A stretch of 64,000 bases of DNA from Treponema_I sp045599005 (lineage in GTDB: Bacteria > Spirochaetota > Spirochaetia > Treponematales > Treponemataceae): contig JAZRVF010000002.1 of the NCBI GenBank assembly GCA_045599005.1, positions 24,038 to 88,037 of the forward strand, given 5' to 3'. The position numbers and the translations under genes were made by a program. The notes under the pieces are model-generated. The model did not search any database and was not told where the DNA came from. It saw nothing but the letters and a program-made list of their open reading frames with translations. This document shows positions 23,861 through 31,108 of the stretch, in pieces. Each line of letters begins with the position of its first letter. Position 1 is the first letter of the stretch.

Positions 23861-24229
23861 ATGACAGAGCTTGAAATCAGAATCTACAGAACTGTGGCAG
23901 GGATTCCTTCGGGTCAGGTGATGAGTTACGGACAGGTTGCCGAGGCCTGCGGTAATAAGAATCTCTGCCGTGTGGTCGGAAACACAATGCATAAAAATCC
24001 GGTGCCTTTTGTGGAACTTGCAAGAGAGTGCGGCTATGAAGGTGATTTTGTGATCGATCCTGAGCGGGAGAAAGAATTCCGGGAACTTGGAATTGAGCGG
24101 GTTCCTTGTCACAGGGTTGTGGACTCAAAGGGAGCCATGGGAAAAAACTTTGGTCTTGGCGGTCCCGGTGTGCAGGAGAAAATGCTGCGCTCGGAAGGTT
24201 TTGCAGAACCCCATTCCGTGACTTTGTGA
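23861..24229 (+). CDS. MGMT-like DNA alkyltransferase domain with insertion before PCHR
   Basis: 122 residues from ATG 23861; an ATG at 23816 is in frame but adds a charged leader. The C-terminal DNA-repair domain of O6-alkylguanine methyltransferases is clear: IPSGQVMSYGQVAEACG (DNA-binding helix), RVVGNTMHKNPVPF (arginine finger region) and VPCHRVV with the acceptor Cys. Between NPVP and PCHRVV, normally a few residues apart, about 30 charged residues are inserted (RECGYEGDFVIDPEREKEF...). The N-terminal ribonuclease-like domain is absent. It either repairs alkylated guanine or, as in ATL proteins, flags it; the intact Cys favours repair. Confidence 0.75.
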   Translation: MTELEIRIYRTVAGIPSGQVMSYGQVAEACGNKNLCRVVGNTMHKNPVPFVELARECGYEGDFVIDPEREKEFRELGIERVPCHRVVDSKGAMGKNFGLGGPGVQEKMLRSEGFAEPHSVTL

Positions 24230-24251
24230 AAAGGATTTTTGAGGTGAAAAA

Positions 24252-25538
24252 ATGACTGGAATAACATTTAAAGAAGTTGATAAATCCTTTCTTGCCCTTT
24301 ATGACACTGTCCCCATGAATGTGCATGTCCGCAGTGAATTCAGGGTTAGACAGCTTGATGATGGATTCGGCTTTGTCTTTGATGAAGTGCCTGTTGCTCC
24401 TTATGTGAGGGATTTTGCTGCCTGTGAGAAAGCCTGTGAATATGAATCCCGCTTTGACATAAAGAACTGGCGTTTTTACATGGCTTTCCGCGGTGACAGG
24501 CCTGTAGGCGCAATGACTGTTGCGGGTTTCACTCCCGGAATGAACATGCTTGGCGGAAGAGAGAAGTCCTGTGTTCTCTGGGATTTACGTGTTGATGACG
24601 AGTGCAGACATCAGGGAATAGGGCAGGGACTTTTTGACATGGGTGTGGCCGGGGCAAGGCAGGACGGTTACGAAGTGATGATAATCGAGTGTCAGAACAT
24701 AAATGTGACTGCATGCAGATTTTACCGGAAACAGGGCGCCGTGCTCACAAAAGTTGATATGTTCGCCTATGTCACCGAGCCGGAGTGGAAAAACGACATC
24801 CAGTTTGTCATGAGCCTGGATCTGAGGAATAAAGCCACAGAGCCCGGCAGAAAAATCAGGGCAGTTGTTTTTGACATGTACGAAACTCTGGTGACAATGA
24901 CGAAAAGTCAGACTTACAAGGGAAAAAACATTGCAGAAGACATTGGCATTTCCGAAGCAAAGTTCAGGGAAGTGTGGGATCCTTCGGAAAACCTGCGGAC
25001 TCTTGGAAAAATGACTTTTGAAGCCACAATCGAGAAGGTTTTGAGAGCCAATGATCTTTTTTCCAGGGAACTTCTGGAGAAGGTTGTGTCAAAGAGGATT
25101 GATTCCCAGAAATGGCCTTTTGAGACAGTGGATTCCCGGATCATTCCGATGCTGAAGGGGCTTGAGTCAATGGGGATAAAGGTGGCCCTTGTCTCAAACT
25201 GTTATCCTGAGGAGCGGGATGTGATCAGACAGAGCGGATTGTGGAAGTATTTTGATGCAGCCTGTCTTTCCTGCGAACTGGGGATTAAAAAACCGGACCC
25301 GCGGATTTTCGAAAAGTGTCTTGAACTGCTGCAGCTTGATCCCGGCCAGTGTCTGTATGTCGGTGACGGTGGCAGTATGGAACTTGAGGCTGCCCGGGAT
25401 GCAGGGATGCAGGTCTGTCAGGCCGCCTGGTACCTCCGCGAAGGAACTGACCAGCCCGTTGGCCGGAAGCCGGAGTTCAGACAGCTGGATGATCCCATGG
25501 ACGTGTTTGATGAAGTGAGTGGCGTGACGGGATGGTAG
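24252..25538 (+). CDS. GNAT acetyltransferase fused to HAD-family hydrolase
   Basis: 428 residues, GAGGTGA before the ATG. Residues about 1-195 are a GNAT domain with the acetyl-CoA loop DDECRHQGIGQGLFD and the NVTACRFYRKQGA helix. Residues about 205-428 are a HAD hydrolase: motif I VVFDMYETLVT, motif II LVSNCYP, Lys in IKKPDPRIFEK and motif IV YVGDGGSMELEAA. The second residue of motif I is Tyr, as in haloacid-dehalogenase-like members. Substrate unknown; the N-terminal half resembles aminoglycoside or streptothricin acetyltransferase-like GNATs. It follows the MGMT-like gene by 22 bases and may share a transcript. Confidence 0.87.
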   Translation: MTGITFKEVDKSFLALYDTVPMNVHVRSEFRVRQLDDGFGFVFDEVPVAPYVRDFAACEKACEYESRFDIKNWRFYMAFRGDRPVGAMTVAGFTPGMNMLGGREKSCVLWDLRVDDECRHQGIGQGLFDMGVAGARQDGYEVMIIECQNINVTACRFYRKQGAVLTKVDMFAYVTEPEWKNDIQFVMSLDLRNKATEPGRKIRAVVFDMYETLVTMTKSQTYKGKNIAEDIGISEAKFREVWDPSENLRTLGKMTFEATIEKVLRANDLFSRELLEKVVSKRIDSQKWPFETVDSRIIPMLKGLESMGIKVALVSNCYPEERDVIRQSGLWKYFDAACLSCELGIKKPDPRIFEKCLELLQLDPGQCLYVGDGGSMELEAARDAGMQVCQAAWYLREGTDQPVGRKPEFRQLDDPMDVFDEVSGVTGW

Positions 25539-25544
25539 GAGTGT

Positions 25545-26090
25545 CTACCCCCTGAAACGCAGGCCGGCAACTCTTGGCAGGTTGAATCTTTGGATGATCA
25601 CAAAGGGAATGTGGCTCATGGCGCAAAGCAGTGAGAGCAGGATCAGGATGGGCCAGTGTCCGGAATATTTTCCCAGAATCAGGGGGAGAAAACTCAGGAA
25701 AAACAGGAGCAGATGGACGTTTTCGGACTGGATCATCACTTTTATCAGTTTTTCTTTTGAATCACCATTGACCGAAAACATTTTTGAATCGTATGTGGGG
25801 AATCTGTCCTTCCACTGTTTAACCTTGATTTTCTTGTAGAGATTTTTTTCCCATTCATACTGGCTGAACCAGAAACTCAGTCTGTTCTTGTAGGCAATCA
25901 CGCTGAGAAGAACAGCAAATGGAGGAGTCAGATGGAAAATAATCAGTTCTGCAGCAACAAACATAAAAAGCCAGTGCCTGAAAATGATTGCGCCGGCTAT
26001 GCTTGATGCCATGATCAGCACCAGGAGGAGCGGCACCAGATTTTTCCGCCTCAGCCACCAGTCTGCTTCCGATTCCTTCACGGCTGTCAT
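25545..26090 (-). CDS. Membrane protein resembling CrtO-type glycosyl-carotenoid acyltransferases
   Basis: 181 residues from ATG 26090, which overlaps the stop of the DMT gene upstream (ATGA). Four hydrophobic spans (about 20-38, 42-70, 128-145, 148-168). The central EWEKNLYKKIKVKQWKDRFP and the C-terminal IPFVIIQRFNLPRV resemble the glycosyl-4,4'-diaponeurosporenoate acyltransferase family, whose members in many bacteria are not in carotenoid clusters. No carotenoid genes are visible here, so the substrate is open. Confidence 0.6.
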   Translation of the reverse strand: MTAVKESEADWWLRRKNLVPLLLVLIMASSIAGAIIFRHWLFMFVAAELIIFHLTPPFAVLLSVIAYKNRLSFWFSQYEWEKNLYKKIKVKQWKDRFPTYDSKMFSVNGDSKEKLIKVMIQSENVHLLLFFLSFLPLILGKYSGHWPILILLSLLCAMSHIPFVIIQRFNLPRVAGLRFRG

Positions 26091-26512
26091 CTGTTGATAA
26101 ACCAAAGTCCCACAAGACAGATTGCGACTCCAAGAACTTTGCTCCAGTTTATAACTTCGTGGTACATGAAAAAACCGAGGAACAGTAGACCGATCGCAAG
26201 AAAGGCGTTTGTCACTGTGGCCAGGGTGCTGACTTTCCAGCCGGCTTTGTAAGCGTAGATAAATCCCACTTCAAGTCCGGTGATGACAACTCCAAGGACA
26301 ACAGTCGCCCAGTTAGAAAGCTTGAATTCCCGCAGAATGTTTCCGCCTCTGTTTGTGATAAAAAACATGAGCGCGGAAAACAAAGTGGCGACTGCATAGG
26401 TCACAGTCATTGATGCATAGGTGTTCATCTGCTCGGGAATGCCTTTAGCGCAGATCTGATAGACAATGTTTGAGAGAACGATGATTGCCAGGGGCCAGAT
26501 ATAATTGAACAT
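26087..26512 (-). CDS. Small DMT/EamA-type transporter (half-size)
   Basis: 141 residues from ATG 26512; a TTG 12 codons upstream is possible but the promoter -10 overlaps that stretch. Four to five spans cover the chain (FNYIWPLAIIVLSN, TVTYAVATLFSALMFF, WATVVLGVVITGLEVGFIYAY, ATVTNAFLAIGLLFLGFF, KVLGVAICLVGLWFI). This is the EMRE-like half of the drug/metabolite transporter superfamily, thought to work as dimers. Start codon placement six bases after a perfect TATAAT suggests a leaderless message. Confidence 0.75.
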   Translation of the reverse strand: MFNYIWPLAIIVLSNIVYQICAKGIPEQMNTYASMTVTYAVATLFSALMFFITNRGGNILREFKLSNWATVVLGVVITGLEVGFIYAYKAGWKVSTLATVTNAFLAIGLLFLGFFMYHEVINWSKVLGVAICLVGLWFINR

Positions 26513-26548
26513 GTAATGATTATATTTTATTGGGCCGATGATAGACAA
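26513..26548 (-). promoter_or_regulatory. Promoter of the DMT gene, leaderless layout
   Basis: Minus strand: TTGTCT, 18 bases, perfect TATAAT (26524-26519), six bases, ATG at 26512. No ribosome site follows the -10. Confidence 0.55.
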
Positions 26549-26676
26549 CTGTTTCCTGAATTATTCCGTAGCCTGGTTCTTTCTTTGATTTGTTGATTTT
26601 AATATACAGTTCGGTATGTTTAATTTTGTTGACAATATTCTTCTGTTGAAATATACTATACATAAGTGAGGTTAAA

Positions 26677-27126
26677 ATGAACAGAACTTTGAAGTATTTA
26701 CGGGAAAAGAATCATTTTACGCAGACGGATCTGGCTGATTTTCTGGGAATTTCGCGTCAGATGTATATAAAGTATGAGAGCGGGGATGTTGATCCTCCTG
26801 TCTTTGTGATTAAGAAACTGAGTGAGAAGTACGGTGTTCCTTATGACGTGATCATGGATGACAAGCACGGACATAAAGAGGTTGAGTATAAGATAAAACC
26901 TGAGCCAGAACTGAAGGTTGCTTCACCAGGTCCGGCTTATATCGCTTCGAATAATTATTCTATGGCTTATGAATTTGCAAGTAAGCTTAAATATGATGAG
27001 CTTTTTAAACTGTTGAGTGCAATTGTAAGATTTATGGAAGAAAAAAAGGAAAAACCGCAGATAAAAAAAATGAGTAAGGATGAAAGTCTTGCCATTTTAA
27101 ATAAAATCAGTGGATGTATAAAATAG
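26677..27126 (+). CDS. XRE-family HTH regulator (probable orphan antitoxin)
   Basis: 149 residues. Residues 3-58 are a Cro/CI-type helix-turn-helix (LKYLREKNHFTQTDLADFLGISRQMYIKYESG). The rest is a linker and two helices ending LAILNKISGCIK. TTGACA stands upstream, and GAGG six bases before the ATG. Directly behind it are the remains of a PIN-domain gene, which makes this the regulator or antitoxin half of a broken VapBC-like or HTH-PIN pair. The HTH part looks intact. Confidence 0.8.
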   Translation: MNRTLKYLREKNHFTQTDLADFLGISRQMYIKYESGDVDPPVFVIKKLSEKYGVPYDVIMDDKHGHKEVEYKIKPEPELKVASPGPAYIASNNYSMAYEFASKLKYDELFKLLSAIVRFMEEKKEKPQIKKMSKDESLAILNKISGCIK

Positions 27127-27481
27127 GTTTCTGCGTGATCTGTTTGATGATGTAATCCATGGAAAATTAAAAGGTTTTGTATCCGGTCATTCTCTTACAG
27201 ATTTTTTCTACATAACAAGGAAGGAGATATCAAAAGAAGACAGGAAGCAGTTTCTGCTTATGATTGCGAATAATTTCACTATTCTTACTGAACCCAATGA
27301 CGTGTTTCTGTCAGTTTTATCGGACTCAGTTTTTTTTGATCTGGAGGATGGACTCCAGATACAATGTGCAGAAGATGCTGTCCTTGATTATATTGTGACT
27401 GAGAATATTGATCATTTTAGGTTTTCCAAGATTAAGGCTCTTACAGCAGCGGAGTTTAATGCAGTTTATGAAAGCCTGTGA
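27122..27481 (+). pseudogene. PIN-domain toxin remnant lacking its N-terminus
   Basis: From 27122 an open frame without ATG, GTG or TTG start runs to the TGA at 27479-27481; the first ATG is at 27260. It reads RFLRDLFDDVIHGKLKGF then SGHSLTDFFYITRKEI and DLEDGLQIQCAEDAVLDYIV, the middle and end of a PIN ribonuclease with the second acidic cluster (DLED) and the final strand. The first strand with the DTN catalytic Asp is missing: a stop in this frame lies at 27119-27121. The simplest reading is a deletion that removed about 20-25 codons at the junction with the HTH gene. Confidence 0.7.
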
Positions 27482-27494
27482 TTCCTTTTGAAGA

Positions 27495-28151
27495 TCAGTC
27501 AAACCTCAGGATATAGGTTTGGGCTTTGAATGTTGCCGAGCCGTCAAACTTTGTGTATTCAGTGTCCTCAAGGAATGTCATGCCAAGTTTTTCCATTACA
27601 CGGCGGCTTCCGATATTGTCTACTGCGAAAGTTCCTGCAAGGGCCGGAATGTTCCTGGTTTTACGGGCATAGTCAATGATCTTGGTGATTGCCTCTGTTG
27701 TGATTCCCTTGTTCCACATGTCACTGCGGATGTTGTAGCCGATGCTCCATACTTCAGTTTCGGGATGATGGGAGTGATAGACACCGCCGCTGCCGATAAG
27801 TTCACCGGTTTCTTTCCAGACAAAGCCGTATTCCAGATCCTCAGGGTTTGTGTAAAGGGAATTGATCCAGTCTACACCTTCGGCAGGACTTCTGTACTTT
27901 GTATAAAGCATGAAACGGGCAGTTTTTTCGTCCCCTGTCCATCTGTATACTGCGAGTACATCATCAAAAACTAAAGGACGGAGGATAAGGCGCTCCGTTT
28001 CCAGAATAGGAGTTGCCTCAATGTAAGGATGATCTGTAAGAGCGTAGCAGATCCAGTCGGTGAGGCCCCGGGGCAGGCGTTCATCCATAGGGGTGCCGTC
28101 ATCAAACAGAAGGTTGCAGTGCATAGGGTTTACAAGACAGTGCTGGCCCAT
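27495..28151 (-). CDS. RimJ/RimL-type GNAT acetyltransferase with esterase-like N-terminal extension
   Basis: 218 residues from ATG 28151. The GNAT domain begins near residue 49 (ILETERLILRPLVFDD) and continues with GSGGVYHSHHPETEVWSIGY, the acetyl-CoA region SDMWNKGITTEAI and AVDNIGSRRVMEKLGM. The first 48 residues are not GNAT-like: MGQHCLVNPMHCNLLFDDG and MDERLPRGLTDW look like the end of an alpha/beta hydrolase. The frame is the same as that of the esterase upstream, separated only by a TGA and eight sense codons. So the extension is probably the tail of that esterase. Confidence 0.8.
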   Translation of the reverse strand: MGQHCLVNPMHCNLLFDDGTPMDERLPRGLTDWICYALTDHPYIEATPILETERLILRPLVFDDVLAVYRWTGDEKTARFMLYTKYRSPAEGVDWINSLYTNPEDLEYGFVWKETGELIGSGGVYHSHHPETEVWSIGYNIRSDMWNKGITTEAITKIIDYARKTRNIPALAGTFAVDNIGSRRVMEKLGMTFLEDTEYTKFDGSATFKAQTYILRFD

Positions 28152-28178
28152 TTCTGTTCCAAAGTTGATGGATGCGAT

Positions 28179-28928
28179 TCATCTGTCACCGTTGCAGACC
28201 CAGTCCGGAGTATATATGAAACAGTGCTTCATTCTGTTCAGGCGGGGCAGACGGGGAACAATCTTTCCCTCATAATCGTTGAATTCATCCCGTTTTCCCA
28301 TTGCAAGGAAAAGGTGGACGTTGTTTTTGTCCCAGGTGTCAATCACTGAATCTTCCGGCAGATCATCTGACCCGACTGGAATAAGAACGTTGAAGAAATC
28401 AGGATACTTTTCGCCCATATAATAAGTCATATAGGCGCCGGCAGAATTTCCCCAGAGCAGTTTTTTGCTTACGCCACCGTTGGCTTCAGTGTGCTTTCTG
28501 ATAAACTCACAGATCAGACTGTAGAGAGGCTCCTGGTATTCCGGTCCCCATGAGTCAACCACTTCGCCGTCAGCGTTGCGTTTCTCGTTGGCCAGTGGAA
28601 CAAGAACATAAGCGCCGCCCAAAGCCTTCTGGTATTTCTCTGTGGCAAAGAATTCTGCTCCCGCGTAGTTTATGCAGACATCACCTTCCAACGCATTTGT
28701 GTACCCGTGGAGGAAAATCAGAACCGGGTAGGCCTTGCCCTTTTCAAACCCCTTTTCTGTGGGATCAAAAAAGTAATACTTCATGTCTGCGTCCGCAGAA
28801 AAATCTTCCTTAAAAAGATTAAAATATTCGCCGACCTTGTAAGTCGGTCCGTAAGAGATAAATGCACCTTCAGGTATATCCTTTGCCCATGGTGGAGTCG
28901 GTCTTGTTTCTTCCATAAGTTCTGCCAT
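28179..28928 (-). CDS. Alpha/beta-hydrolase (esterase-like), C-terminus cut off by in-frame TGA
   Basis: 249 residues, GAGGA before the ATG. Oxyanion segment VLIFLHGYTNA, nucleophile elbow LLWGNSAGAYMTYY with the catalytic Ser, and an acidic residue in MGKRDEFNDY. No suitable histidine follows before the stop at 28179-28181. The reading frame continues past the TGA as IASINFGTEMGQHC..., which supplies a His in the right place for the triad and then runs into the GNAT domain. No signal peptide, so cytoplasmic. As it stands the product may be inactive, or the TGA may be a recent mutation. Confidence 0.7.
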   Translation of the reverse strand: MAELMEETRPTPPWAKDIPEGAFISYGPTYKVGEYFNLFKEDFSADADMKYYFFDPTEKGFEKGKAYPVLIFLHGYTNALEGDVCINYAGAEFFATEKYQKALGGAYVLVPLANEKRNADGEVVDSWGPEYQEPLYSLICEFIRKHTEANGGVSKKLLWGNSAGAYMTYYMGEKYPDFFNVLIPVGSDDLPEDSVIDTWDKNNVHLFLAMGKRDEFNDYEGKIVPRLPRLNRMKHCFIYTPDWVCNGDR

Positions 28929-29008
28929 TGTCTGTCCTCAGATCAGTCTGTTTTCTTTCAATCTACACCAAAATCAGTTTTTAATCTCCATCTGTTGGAC
29001 TGAAGACT

Positions 29009-29191
29009 GAGCATGTCTACCTGCTCTTTCTCTTCGGCATCCTCAGTAAGACAGACCAGATCCAGGTCCTTGGGCATTGATATAATGTGTTTAAGAACCG
29101 CGCAGTCCTTATAGTTGTGGTGGTCACTTATTCTGTCCACAAAAGATTTGTCGATCTTGATTGTGTCCGGCGCACTTTCCGTAGGCGTCAC
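29009..29191 (-). pseudogene. EAL-domain (cyclic-di-GMP phosphodiesterase) remnant
   Basis: About 61 codons on the minus strand resemble the middle of an EAL domain: DTIKIDKSFVDRISDHHNY (the KIDKSF motif), LKHIISMPKDLDLVCLTE and EEKEQVDML, matching the usual I-KIDKSFV ... MAK-L-L-VVAEGVE ... EQ-L order. The leading EAL motif and the final QGY segment are missing on either side. It sits in the 367-base gap between the esterase and a divergent PPOX gene. Confidence 0.65.
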
Positions 29192-29295
29192 GAAGCCTGA
29201 GACTTTTCCGCTGCTTTCTGACAGAGTGTTGTTTGGAGGTGATTTCTGATTTATAATGAGGAAAGCACTCATGCAGGGCAAAAAAGGAGTTTTAT

Positions 29296-29688
29296 ATGAA
29301 CAGGATTGTAGAAGCTGTAAAAGAGAACGGGGTTTATTTCATCGCCACAACTGACGGCACAAAAGCACAGGTCCGTCCCTTCGGAACCATCGAGGAGATT
29401 GACGGTGTTATTTACATTCAGACAGGCAATCAGAAAGAATGCTTTAAACAGATGATGAGCCATCCACAGATCCAGATCTCATCAATGGGGAAAGACGGTT
29501 CATGGATCCGACTTGACGCCACCGCTGAACATGTGGACAGTCTTGAGATAAGGGAAAAATTCCTTGAGCTGGAACCGAATCTTAAGGCAATGTACTCAGC
29601 GGATGACGGAAAATGTGCTGTAGTCGCACTGAGGAATCCAGTCTGCATGAAGTATTCATTCACCGGAGCACCGGTGGAAATCAAATAA
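29296..29688 (+). CDS. Pyridoxamine 5'-phosphate oxidase-family flavoprotein
   Basis: 130 residues, AAAGGAG before the ATG. Split-barrel flavin-binding fold: GVYFIATTDGTKAQVRPFGTI, IYIQTGNQKECFKQMMSHP (phosphate-binding region) and a C-terminal YSFTGAPVEI. Small members of this family bind FMN, F420 or heme and act as reductases or sensors rather than true PNPOx. Monocistronic, followed by a hairpin. Confidence 0.88.
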   Translation: MNRIVEAVKENGVYFIATTDGTKAQVRPFGTIEEIDGVIYIQTGNQKECFKQMMSHPQIQISSMGKDGSWIRLDATAEHVDSLEIREKFLELEPNLKAMYSADDGKCAVVALRNPVCMKYSFTGAPVEIK

Positions 29689-29752
29689 AAAACGAGATTA
29701 TCCCCTTAGGGACAGAAAAGGGATATTTCCGATAAAAAATCCAGATTATGCA

Positions 29753-29784
29753 GGGAATCTCTGACTTCAATGCCGGAGATTCCC
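29753..29784. terminator. Hairpin between convergent PPOX-like and GtrA genes
   Basis: GGGAATCTC (29753-29761) and GAGATTCCC (29776-29784), nine perfect base pairs, 14-base loop. T-rich DNA follows at a short distance on both strands rather than directly, so it is terminator-like but not classic. Confidence 0.5.
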
Positions 29785-29790
29785 GGTCCC

Positions 29791-30240
29791 TCAGTTTTCT
29801 GTTTTTTCCTTTTTCTGGGTATCAATGCTGTTCCCGAAGACAACGAAACGGTCATAAAGATATTCCAGTACAAAGTTGCAGATCATGTTGATGACGGTGA
29901 CAAGAAAATCGTTGAGACCGACTGTCTCAGCAAGGTAGTTTCCGGCGATTGTTGACAGAGGTGTGAATACCAGATAGAAGCCTGCCACTTTCAGCATGGC
30001 AAGCGGCACATTGTTCGCGGATTTGAAGGTGAATCTTCGGTTAAGTGTGAAGTTCCAGACCACTGATGCGATAAGCGCGATAAGGTAGCAGGGCCAGTAA
30101 GACCAGTCCGTGACCAGCTCCAGCAGTGCAAAAACCCCCATCTCGATGATTCCCGCAGAAACTGAGAAAAGTGTGAATTTGACTGCGCGGATCACTTCCT
30201 TCTGTTTTTCATTCAATGATAAAGATTTGTGTAATCCCAT
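29791..30240 (-). CDS. GtrA-family membrane protein
   Basis: 149 residues with four spans (about 20-42, 48-65, 82-103, 110-128) and the family motif VVWNFTLNRRFTF between spans 2 and 3. GtrA proteins are thought to flip polyprenyl-phosphate-linked sugars for cell-surface glycosylation. No GtrB-type glycosyltransferase is adjacent. AAAGGA lies before the ATG. It follows the DUF436 gene in the same direction by 39 bases. Confidence 0.88.
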   Translation of the reverse strand: MGLHKSLSLNEKQKEVIRAVKFTLFSVSAGIIEMGVFALLELVTDWSYWPCYLIALIASVVWNFTLNRRFTFKSANNVPLAMLKVAGFYLVFTPLSTIAGNYLAETVGLNDFLVTVINMICNFVLEYLYDRFVVFGNSIDTQKKEKTEN

Positions 30241-30279
30241 TTTTCTGTTTCCTTTCCGATTCTGTCCAGTTTGACTGCC

Positions 30280-30834
30280 TTACTCATACCTTGCCCGTTC
30301 GCCGCCGATCAGCTTCGGGCGGGTGTAGGCGGCAGTGACGTATGCATTTCCGATGTGGCAGTCTTTAAGCCTGAAAGGAACAGCCACATCTTTCAGGTGC
30401 ATTCCGATAAGAGTGCTCCCGATGTCCAGGCCGGCATGTGCTTTTATGTGCTCCACAACTGCGGGGCATTCAAAGCCGTGGTAAGCCGCTGTCGCAAAGG
30501 AACCGCCACCCTTGAGCCAGGGAACCACGGAAACAGCCTCATAATTGTATTTTTCCGCACATTCCCTTGAGATGACAAGAGCACGGTTCAGGTGTTCACA
30601 GCACTGTGCGGCAAGAAATATCCCGTTTCTGTCACAGGTCCGCTTTGCAGCTTTGAAAACCGCTTCCCCGATCTCGGCGCTTGAGGCGTGGCCGATCAGT
30701 CCGCCGCCTATTTCGCTTGAAGAACAGCCGATCACAAAAACAGAACCCTGTGCAAGAGGGTGGGCATCAATCACCTGCTGGACAGCATTCTCAACCTGGC
30801 ATTCAATTGTGTGCAGATCAATGGTTTTTTCCAT
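30280..30834 (-). CDS. TIGR01440/DUF436 family protein (YwlG-like)
   Basis: 184 residues, full family length. Shows the conserved VFVIGCSSSEIGGGLIG, AAQCCEHLNRALV and VPWLKGGGSFATAAY segments. The structure of the family is thiolase/aminoglycoside-enzyme-like; its function is unknown, although it often sits near serine or glycine hydroxymethyltransferase genes. GGGAG lies 14 bases before the ATG, rather far, and TATAAT is about 30 bases upstream on the minus strand. Confidence 0.87.
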   Translation of the reverse strand: MEKTIDLHTIECQVENAVQQVIDAHPLAQGSVFVIGCSSSEIGGGLIGHASSAEIGEAVFKAAKRTCDRNGIFLAAQCCEHLNRALVISRECAEKYNYEAVSVVPWLKGGGSFATAAYHGFECPAVVEHIKAHAGLDIGSTLIGMHLKDVAVPFRLKDCHIGNAYVTAAYTRPKLIGGERARYE

Positions 30835-30919
30835 AAGTAATAAAATTTCTCCCGGATAACCTGAATTATATGATCACAGTTTACAGGACTTTTTGTCTTG
30901 TTGAAAGGGTGGAGAAGGG

Positions 30920-31050
30920 ATGTCGGAAAAGTGCAAAGATCAGTACAGAAAAATACAAACCATACTGAAGATTTTTCCTCTTTTTGTCCAAAAAACTTTG
31001 ATTTTAGGTGAAAATCCCTAAAAAAAACTTAAAATGTCGGAATTGTGCAA
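30920..31050. repeat. Two copies of a 17-base element before the sugar ABC operon
   Basis: ATGTCGGAAAAGTGCAA (30920-30936) and ATGTCGGAATTGTGCAA (31034-31050) differ at two central bases and are 114 bases apart. The second lies 31 bases before the TATAAT at 31081, where an activator would sit. Probable binding sites for the regulator of the pectin-oligomer transporter. Confidence 0.55.
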
Positions 31051-31080
31051 TAAAAAAACGGCATTTTCTTTTTGACTTCG

Positions 31081-31086
31081 TATAAT
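31081..31086 (+). promoter_or_regulatory. -10 element of the sugar ABC operon
   Basis: Perfect TATAAT 22 bases before the first permease ATG. No good -35 at 17 bases, which fits an activator-dependent promoter. Confidence 0.5.
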
Positions 31087-31108
31087 CTGACAATCGAGGT
31101 TACAACTT

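Noticed and set aside
28120..28185. Selenocysteine insertion at the esterase TGA
   Set aside because: The bases after the TGA give only a four-pair ACAG/CTGT stem with a poor loop, not a bacterial SECIS, and the family is not known to use Sec. Kept only as a remote option.
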